In this document: positions 58,420 through 64,000 of the stretch, piece after piece | Position numbering within the stretch: position 1 is the stretch's first letter | How the letters are laid out: every line of letters begins with the position of its first letter | Source of the DNA: Bacillus sp. RO3 | GTDB taxonomy: Bacteria; Bacillota; Bacilli; Bacillales; Bacillaceae_B | NCBI RefSeq assembly: GCF_012911895.1 | Contig: NZ_JAAXCV010000034.1 | Location: 62,001 to 126,000, forward strand | Reading direction: 5' to 3' | Length of the DNA: 64,000 bases | Translations under genes and position numbers: made by a program | The notes under the pieces: model-generated | The model's input: the letters and a program-made list of their open reading frames with translations, nothing else | Databases searched by the model: none | Told to the model about the DNA's origin: nothing

Positions 58420-58779
58420 TCATCCCAACACTCTTTTGATGGCCTCGTCCACACGCACATCATCAAAGGGTTTCACTATAAAATCCTTGGCTCCTGCTTC
58501 GATGGCTTCCACCACTACTTTCTGTTGTCCCATGGCAGAACACATGATGACTTTCGCCTGGGGGAACTCCGATAAAATCCTTTTGACCGCTTCTATTCCA
58601 TCCAACTCAGGCATCGTGATGTCCATCGTTACAAGGTCCGGCTGAAGCTCGCGATACTTTTCTACGGCAGTAAGTCCATTTTCCGCTTCCCCTACGACCT
58701 CGTGACCGCCGGAGGAAAGCATGTTTCCAAGAGTCATTCTCATAAATTTCGCATCATCCACTACAAGTATCGTTGCCAC
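58420..58779 (-). CDS. yneI: Stand-alone CheY-like response regulator YneI
   Basis: The 119-residue protein is a single receiver domain with the acidic pair D8/D9, phospho-acceptor Asp53 in LVTMDITMP, MCSAMG and the lysine in FIVKPF. It has no output domain. Its place next to ccdA and ccdC identifies it as YneI. Chemotaxis CheY is similar in sequence, but no flagellar genes are near. GAGGAGGAAACATCTGTG precedes ATG. Partner kinase unknown. Confidence 0.88.
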   Translation of the reverse strand: MATILVVDDAKFMRMTLGNMLSSGGHEVVGEAENGLTAVEKYRELQPDLVTMDITMPELDGIEAVKRILSEFPQAKVIMCSAMGQQKVVVEAIEAGAKDFIVKPFDDVRVDEAIKRVLG

Positions 58780-58898
58780 AGATGTTTCCTCCTCTATAAG
58801 CCTACCCGATGTCTATTGAATCTCATTTCCTGATTCATCCAATTAAACTATACCATAAAACGTAATTCATTGTATATTTTATTATAAATTGGGTTCGA

Positions 58899-59606
58899 TT
58901 AAAAACCAGTGAATCCCCCAAACATCGAAGTGAAATAGGCAAGAATGACCGTCATCCAATCAAAGAACAGCATAATCCCTACAGCAATCATAACGTAGCC
59001 ACCCACTTTTACGATCTTTCCACTATTCTTTCTGATCCACTGCATTCTCCCAATGAAGAATGACAGAATGAAAAAGGGAATCGCAAATCCAAGGACGTAA
59101 GACGTCATATAAATGACCCCCGAGCCAGGATTTGTAGCAGCAAGGGCCAGAACAGAAGCAAGAATCGGGCCTGTGCATGGTGTCCACCCTGCAGCGAAAG
59201 CCATACCTATCAACACGGAACCCATATATCCCGCCGGCCTGTTCTTGAACTCGAAGCGACGGTCCTTCATCAGGGATTCTGGAGTAAACACGCCGATGAC
59301 GATTAATCCAAACACCACAATGAAGATTGCTCCCAACTGTCGAATGAGATCTTTGTAGTCTAAGAAGAAGCTTCCGATAAGAGACGTACCAAATCCGATG
59401 GCAATAAAAATTGCCGAGAAACCGACTAAGAAAAATAACGTATGTAATAAGCCTCTTCTTTGTAGTAATGCATTATCCGCCTTGAGCTCATTAACGCTCA
59501 TCCCTGTTATATAAGATAGAAAAGCGGGATACAACGGCAGGCAGCATGGGGATATAAAGCTCAGGAAACCGGCCCCAAATGCTAAGAAAATATTAATATC
59601 TGACAT
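58899..59606 (-). CDS. ccdA: Cytochrome c biogenesis protein CcdA
   Basis: The 235-residue protein has six membrane helices and the redox cysteines in [16 protein letters not shown] and [12 protein letters not shown]. It passes reducing power across the membrane to thiol-disulfide proteins for cytochrome c and endospore maturation. Length matches B. subtilis CcdA. The SPCC has an extra cysteine where SPCVLP is usual. AGGAGTTG lies before ATG. Operon with yneI and ccdC likely, although a terminator lies after yneI. Confidence 0.95.
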   Translation of the reverse strand: MSDINIFLAFGAGFLSFISPCCLPLYPAFLSYITGMSVNELKADNALLQRRGLLHTLFFLVGFSAIFIAIGFGTSLIGSFFLDYKDLIRQLGAIFIVVFGLIVIGVFTPESLMKDRRFEFKNRPAGYMGSVLIGMAFAAGWTPCTGPILASVLALAATNPGSGVIYMTSYVLGFAIPFFILSFFIGRMQWIRKNSGKIVKVGGYVMIAVGIMLFFDWMTVILAYFTSMFGGFTGF

Positions 59607-59771
59607 TTTTACAACTCCTACTTTTTAGTATATACCTTATTCTATCAAAGAAACCCGAATTCTATGAGGAATGTTTATGTGAAAGATTTGTGACCATTAT
59701 ATTACATGCACATTCTACTTTTTCATTTGTATTAAACTCTCTTTTCTTTTTAGAATTCCGTTAATTTTACT

Positions 59772-59800
59772 TTGAAAATTTGATTTAATTTCGTTATACT
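59772..59800 (+). promoter_or_regulatory. Promoter of the spo0E-like gene
   Basis: TTGAAA (59772-59777), 17 bases, TATACT (59795-59800) on the plus strand. Confidence 0.85.
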
Positions 59801-59870
59801 TATAAAAAGTTACAGTTATTACTAGTTTTGTATTCCATATGTAAGGACATACAAAAGAAAGGAAACAGCC

Positions 59871-60047
59871 GTGTCTAAAAAAGAGCTTCTCGAACGAATT
59901 GAAAAAAAGCGTGCTCAATTAATTGATATTGTCGCTGAAAATGGACTCACATCACCCCAAGCTATTCAATTTAGTCAGGAACTTGATCGTCTGTTAAATA
60001 GCTACAACTCCTTATACATAAAAAAGTGCTCGCCACAAATGAGTTAA
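59871..60047 (+). CDS. Spo0E family aspartyl-phosphate phosphatase
   Basis: The 58-residue protein reads MSKKELLERIEKKRAQLIDI then VAENGLTSPQAIQFSQELDR and LLNSYNSLYIKK. The SQELDRLLN signature with preceding I-x-x-K-R is diagnostic of Spo0E/YisI/YnzD proteins, which dephosphorylate Spo0A~P and restrain sporulation. The start is GTG 59871, eight bases after AAAGGAAA, with a good sigma-A promoter upstream. Single gene with terminator. Which Spo0E paralogue it is cannot be told. Confidence 0.9.
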   Translation: MSKKELLERIEKKRAQLIDIVAENGLTSPQAIQFSQELDRLLNSYNSLYIKKCSPQMS

Positions 60048-60096
60048 GGCATCTTGTTGATTACAATTATACAACTCTACTATATATACATGAAGG

Positions 60097-60130
60097 AAAA
60101 GGCAGGCTCTGATCATGAGCCTGCCTTTCA
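60097..60130. terminator. Bidirectional terminator
   Basis: AAAGGCAGGCTC pairs with GAGCCTGCCTTT around a seven-base loop, between the spo0E-like gene and the ABC operon. Confidence 0.9.
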
Positions 60131-60135
60131 TTCCT

Positions 60136-61941
60136 TCATGTATTCGAGATGGCATCCTCCATACCTTCCACTAAACCATTTTGAAGCAGGTACATCTTGT
60201 GATAAATCCCTTTCTGAACGAGTAATTCCTGATGACTTCCCCTTTCGACAATCTCTCCTTGATGAAGAACCAGGATAAGGTCAGCATCTTGAATGGTAGA
60301 AAGCCTGTGTGCAATCGCAATCGTCGTTCTTCCTTTTCTCATGCTCGATAGCGCTTCCTGGATGCTGTCTTCGGTTTCTGTATCGATATTGGCTGTCGCT
60401 TCGTCTAAGACAAGGATTTTAGGCTTTCTTGCTACAGTCCTTGCAAATGCAATCAACTGTCTTTGACCGCTCGAAAACGTCGAACCCCTTTCAACCACCG
60501 CATGCCCATATTGGTCAGGCAACTTTTCAATAAATGAACTCGCCTGGACGAATCTTGCTGCTTCTTCCACTTCTTTATCCTTCATACCTTCGTCATATAG
60601 CTTAATATTGTCCCTGACGGTGCCGAAGAAAAGAAATGGATCTTGTAGGACAAGCCCCATTTTCGCCCTTAATTCCTCCATTGGATATGCTTTAATGCTT
60701 TGGCCGTCTATCTTTATATCACCACGCTCGAATTCATAGAACCTCATGAGTAAATTGATGATGGAGCTTTTCCCGCTACCTGTATGCCCGACCAGTGCGA
60801 CTGTTTCACCCGGTCTTGCTGTGAATGAAATTTTCTTTAATACATCTTTCCTGCCATCATATGAGAACGAAACATTGTCAAATGTGACCTCACCTGCACT
60901 GATCGTTTCTTTCGATGGTTTATCCACGTTTTGCCCAGGTGAAAGTTCTTCTTCATCAAGTAGTTTGAAGACGCGTGAAGAGGCGATGATTGCCTGTTGA
61001 AACATCGACAGCCTCATCATAATTTGATTGACCGGTTCAAAGAAACGGTCCAGATAATTCACAAAAGCGTACAACACTCCTATTTCTATTGGCTGATTGA
61101 AGGAGGTCACACCAAAATAGCTTAACACCACTATTAAAGCAGCCACATAAACAAGATCTATGGCAGGTCTTAATAATAATCCGTCCACTTTAATATTTTT
61201 CATGCCTGCTAAATAGTGTTTAGTATTTATGTCTCCGAATTCTTCCCTTAATCTCTTTTCCTGTCTAAATACTTGAATGATAGCCATCCCCTGAAGGGAT
61301 TCACTTAGCTTTGCATTAAGCTGACTTAACCTTTCACGCAAATCCTGATAAAAGACAGCGCTATATTTACGGTAAAGCTTCATAATCATAAATATGACCG
61401 GCAGAATGAATAAACAGAAGAATGCAAGCCTCGTATTGAGCGCAAACATGGCAATGAAGATTCCCGTCAATAGGAAGGATCCTTGAATAAAGGACACAAG
61501 GACACTTACAAACATATCTTTAATGGCTTCTGTATCATTCGTTACCCGTGACACGATACTTCCTGCGGGAGTTTTGTCAAAATACCTCATTCCTAAACTC
61601 TGTACCTTCGTGAACACATCCACTCGCAGTTGTTGAATGATTTTTAACGCAATTTCTTGGAATTTCAGCAATTGAAAGTAAGAGATCAATACATTGATCA
61701 ATAAGATCAATAAATAAGATGCTGCCAACCCGACAAGTGGACCATAAGGAAATTTTCCGGGTGTTAAGTAATCATCAATAAAGATTTTAATGATGATCGG
61801 CCCTAAGACGTCACCTATGGTTGTCAGAAGCAGTAATGAAAAAGCGAATGCAATCTTTTTTTTATGCGGCTTAGCATATTTGATTAGGCGCAAGAAAATG
61901 GTCCGTTGTTCTTTCGCCGTCAATGTCGGTATAGTATCCAT
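60136..61941 (-). CDS. ABC exporter half-transporter, catalytic-glutamate subunit
   Basis: The 601-residue protein fuses a six-helix exporter membrane domain (to about residue 330) to an ATPase. Walker A is GHTGSGKSS, Walker B LVLDEATANID with the catalytic glutamate, H-loop IAHRLS. The signature is FSSGQRQ instead of LSGGQ. Together with the upstream gene, whose sites are degenerate in the complementary way, it forms a heterodimeric multidrug-type exporter of the YheIH (BmrCD)/YknUV class. The two genes are three bases apart. Substrate unknown. Confidence 0.9.
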   Translation of the reverse strand: MDTIPTLTAKEQRTIFLRLIKYAKPHKKKIAFAFSLLLLTTIGDVLGPIIIKIFIDDYLTPGKFPYGPLVGLAASYLLILLINVLISYFQLLKFQEIALKIIQQLRVDVFTKVQSLGMRYFDKTPAGSIVSRVTNDTEAIKDMFVSVLVSFIQGSFLLTGIFIAMFALNTRLAFFCLFILPVIFMIMKLYRKYSAVFYQDLRERLSQLNAKLSESLQGMAIIQVFRQEKRLREEFGDINTKHYLAGMKNIKVDGLLLRPAIDLVYVAALIVVLSYFGVTSFNQPIEIGVLYAFVNYLDRFFEPVNQIMMRLSMFQQAIIASSRVFKLLDEEELSPGQNVDKPSKETISAGEVTFDNVSFSYDGRKDVLKKISFTARPGETVALVGHTGSGKSSIINLLMRFYEFERGDIKIDGQSIKAYPMEELRAKMGLVLQDPFLFFGTVRDNIKLYDEGMKDKEVEEAARFVQASSFIEKLPDQYGHAVVERGSTFSSGQRQLIAFARTVARKPKILVLDEATANIDTETEDSIQEALSSMRKGRTTIAIAHRLSTIQDADLILVLHQGEIVERGSHQELLVQKGIYHKMYLLQNGLVEGMEDAISNT

Positions 61942-61944
61942 TTC

Positions 61945-63693
61945 TTATCCCCCATACTCCACTATTTCTTCTAATTGTTGACGCAGAAACATTTCCCGAT
62001 ACCAACCCTTTTTCATCATCAATTCACTGTGAGTGCCTCTCTCCGTGATCTTTCCTTCTTCTAGGACGATGATCAAATCTGCATGTTGGATAGCACTTAA
62101 ACGATGAGAAGTGATCATGGTCGTCTTCCCGATCCTGTTCTTCTTTAAAGAATGTAAAATGGATTCTTCCGTCCTTGCATCTACCGCAGACAACGAGTCA
62201 TCCAGGATGAGTACCTCCGGATCCATTAACAGGGCTCTTGCAATCGATATCCTCTGCTTTTGCCCCCCTGATAACGAAACGCCCCTTTCACCGACTACCG
62301 TTTCATACCCATCACTGAAATGGACGATATCCTCATGGATATGGGCAAGCGCTGCTGCCTTTTCCACATCTTCTTTCGGAATGTGAGGCTGGGAAAACGC
62401 GATATTCTCTAGAATTGTGGCTGAAAAAAGGAAATGATCCTGGGGTACATAGCCAATACTCTCCCTTAAACGGGTTAATTGATAATCCTGAATGATATGG
62501 TCCCCAAAAGTGATCGTTCCTTTATACCCTTCGAATTCCCTTAATAACAACCTTAACAAGGTTGTCTTACCTGCACCCGTCTTCCCTACAATACCAATCG
62601 TTTGACCTTTATTCAGGCAAAATTGAATATTCTCCAATGCAGGCTCCTTCTCATTCGGGTACGAAAAGGAATCAATCTGATACTTTATATCCCCTGATGG
62701 GCATTGATTGAGGGCTCCTTCCTGATCCTTGATTTCAATCCTTTCATTTAAGATTTTAGTAACACGATCGTATGACGCGCGACCTCTCTCCACAATATTG
62801 AATAACCACCCGAAAGCAAGCATCGGCCAGATTAAGAGCCCAAGGTAAGTAGTAAACGAAATTAATTCTCCTATGGTCATATCCCCGTTGACCACAAACC
62901 TTGATCCAAATACGATCGACAGAAAGAATGAAATACCCACAATGATGGAAATCGTCGGATCGAATAGGGAATCCACCCTTGCAACGGATACATTCCTCTG
63001 TACAACATCTTCGGATTGCTTTCTAAACGATTCAATATCTTCTTTTTCTTGTCCGAACGTTTTTATTACCTTGATTCCTGTAACACTCTCCTGGGTTTTA
63101 TCATTTAACGAAGAAAAGGCTTCTTGCGCCTTGTGAAAACGCTTATGTAGAAGAGTACCGTAATAATTCGTCAGAATGGCCATGAAAGGCATTGGAATCA
63201 ACGCAATGAGTGTAAGCTTCCAGCTGATGGTGAAAGCCATTGCCAGTATCACAAATCCTCCTGTAGAGATTGAATCCACAAATGTTAACACACCCACCCC
63301 TGCTGTTTGCTGGATAGCTTGAAGATCGTTTGTTGCATGGGCCATTAAATCTCCGACCCGCCTCTTTTGATAAAAGGATGGTGACATCCTTGTAAAATGT
63401 TCATACAGACGGTTCCTGAGCAATCGTGAAAGCTTGGTGGCAGAACCAAAAATCATGATTCTCCAAACAAACCTCAACCCATACATAGATAGCGCCGTGA
63501 TGATCAGGATGAAAATCCACTTCATCATATCTCCTCTAGTCAAGGAATTCCCTTTAATACTGTCCACTATGATCCCTACGATCCTTGGCGGGATCAATTG
63601 AAGAAATGCTACACATAAAAGCAGTAAAATTCCTGCTATATAAGACTTTTTCTCTTGAAGAAAAAACCATTTTAAATCTAAAAATACTTTCAT
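61945..63693 (-). CDS. ABC exporter half-transporter, degenerate Walker B subunit
   Basis: The 582-residue half-transporter has six N-terminal helices and an ATPase with Walker A GKTGAGKTTLL, canonical signature LSGGQKQR and Walker B LILDDSLSAVD, in which aspartate replaces the catalytic glutamate; H-loop TSHRLS. It corresponds to YheI/BmrC-type subunits. GGGGGGGACGGT stands before ATG. It is translated first and the partner follows after three bases. In B. subtilis bmrCD is controlled by a drug-sensing leader peptide; none is evident in the short region here. Confidence 0.9.
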   Translation of the reverse strand: MKVFLDLKWFFLQEKKSYIAGILLLLCVAFLQLIPPRIVGIIVDSIKGNSLTRGDMMKWIFILIITALSMYGLRFVWRIMIFGSATKLSRLLRNRLYEHFTRMSPSFYQKRRVGDLMAHATNDLQAIQQTAGVGVLTFVDSISTGGFVILAMAFTISWKLTLIALIPMPFMAILTNYYGTLLHKRFHKAQEAFSSLNDKTQESVTGIKVIKTFGQEKEDIESFRKQSEDVVQRNVSVARVDSLFDPTISIIVGISFFLSIVFGSRFVVNGDMTIGELISFTTYLGLLIWPMLAFGWLFNIVERGRASYDRVTKILNERIEIKDQEGALNQCPSGDIKYQIDSFSYPNEKEPALENIQFCLNKGQTIGIVGKTGAGKTTLLRLLLREFEGYKGTITFGDHIIQDYQLTRLRESIGYVPQDHFLFSATILENIAFSQPHIPKEDVEKAAALAHIHEDIVHFSDGYETVVGERGVSLSGGQKQRISIARALLMDPEVLILDDSLSAVDARTEESILHSLKKNRIGKTTMITSHRLSAIQHADLIIVLEEGKITERGTHSELMMKKGWYREMFLRQQLEEIVEYGG

Positions 63694-63799
63694 ACCGTCC
63701 CCCCCGTTACTGTATAGAATCGACTCTTTATTTTACCAAATTTCAAAAAAATGAGAAATCTTTTTTTAGATGGACAGCCATCAACCCTGCATTTTATAA

Positions 63800-63840
63800 A
63801 AACGAAAAGCATCCCTCACTTATGAAAGGGATGCTTCTTC
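63800..63840 (-). terminator. Terminator upstream of the ABC operon
   Basis: AAGCATCCCT pairs with AGGGATGCTT, followed by TTCGTTTTT on the minus strand. It ends the partial gene to its right. Confidence 0.85.
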
Positions 63841-63854
63841 TGCTCTACATACTC

Positions 63855-64000
63855 TTAGTGGATCTGAACAAAGGGTTCCTGGTCCACTTCTTTGACAATG
63901 GTTGCTTTCAGGCCTTTAGGTGTCTTTACGTAAAGGTATACAGGTGTATGGGGGAAGTAATCCACAATTTCAGGGCCGATTGCCTGGGAGAAGCCGATAA
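63855..64000 (-). CDS. C-terminal end of a protein cut by the right edge, unknown
   Basis: The open minus-strand frame enters from the right edge and gives IGFSQAIGPEIVDYFPHTPV then YLYVKTPKGLKATIVKEVDQ and EPFVQIH. Codon use looks genuine and a terminator follows. The fragment is too short to identify. Confidence 0.7.
   Translation of the reverse strand, partial: IGFSQAIGPEIVDYFPHTPVYLYVKTPKGLKATIVKEVDQEPFVQIH

Noticed and set aside
59715..59918. Minus-strand frame opposite the spo0E-like gene
   Set aside because: It covers the spo0E promoter and start; the plus-strand frame has the SQELD signature and a proper start.

Overview
The window reads as chromosomal DNA of a low-to-moderate GC, endospore-forming member of the Bacillaceae. 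The evidence is a gerB-gerA-gerC germinant receptor operon, a Spo0E-type phosphatase, two KinB/KinD-like sensor kinases, T-box and SAM-I riboswitch leaders, AGGAGG ribosome binding sites with frequent TTG/GTG starts, and the Bacillus gene order ccdA-yneI-ccdC-(yneK). A Rossellomorea- or Bacillus-like marine/soil species is a guess; no rRNA or marker phylogeny is available here. I see no prophage, IS element or CRISPR array.

Layout. 1-5200: tail of a flavoprotein-like TIM-barrel domain fused to a duplicated membrane unit, a PadR-chromate transporter pair, phosphatidylserine synthase, a small coiled-coil membrane protein and an acetyltransferase. 5400-7500: a threonyl-tRNA synthetase reduced to its catalytic and anticodon-binding parts, behind three tandem ACC-specifier T-box leaders and one strong promoter. 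7500-11400: undecaprenyl-diphosphatase, a YitT protein and a KinB-like kinase. 11500-16340: a minus-strand operon (YwaF-like, PlsY-like acyltransferase, a GNAT/class V aminotransferase fusion, a lipoteichoic-acid-synthase-like enzyme) that looks like an uncharacterised lipid-modifying pathway. 16600-27300: hydrolases, GlpQ, small membrane proteins, and an mhqE-mhqD quinone-detoxification pair with a candidate MhqR operator. 27450-36780: methionine operon metI-metC-yitJ-metH under a SAM-I riboswitch, then trpS under a UGG-specifier T-box.

36780-49200: NUDIX and HAD hydrolases, a phospholipase-D-type cardiolipin synthase, VanZ, selB preceded by overlapping mini-ORFs, a SCO1-type copper chaperone, and the germinant receptor operon. 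49300-54900: sbcD-sbcC, a YvrJ-like peptide, a lipoprotein, and a selenocysteine tRNA (anticodon UCA). selB and the tRNA lie 11 kb apart, so the organism very probably decodes UGA as selenocysteine. 54970-64000: PAS sensor kinase, yneK, an M50 peptidase, the ccdC-yneI-ccdA cytochrome c maturation group, spo0E, and an asymmetric heterodimeric ABC exporter.

Most promising for new biology: the editing-less ThrRS with triple T-box, the PlsY/GNAT-aminotransferase/LtaS-like operon, the selB leader with its mini-ORFs and an ATT start, and a dispersed GGGACGGACC repeat. All assignments are from reading the sequence; no database search was run.
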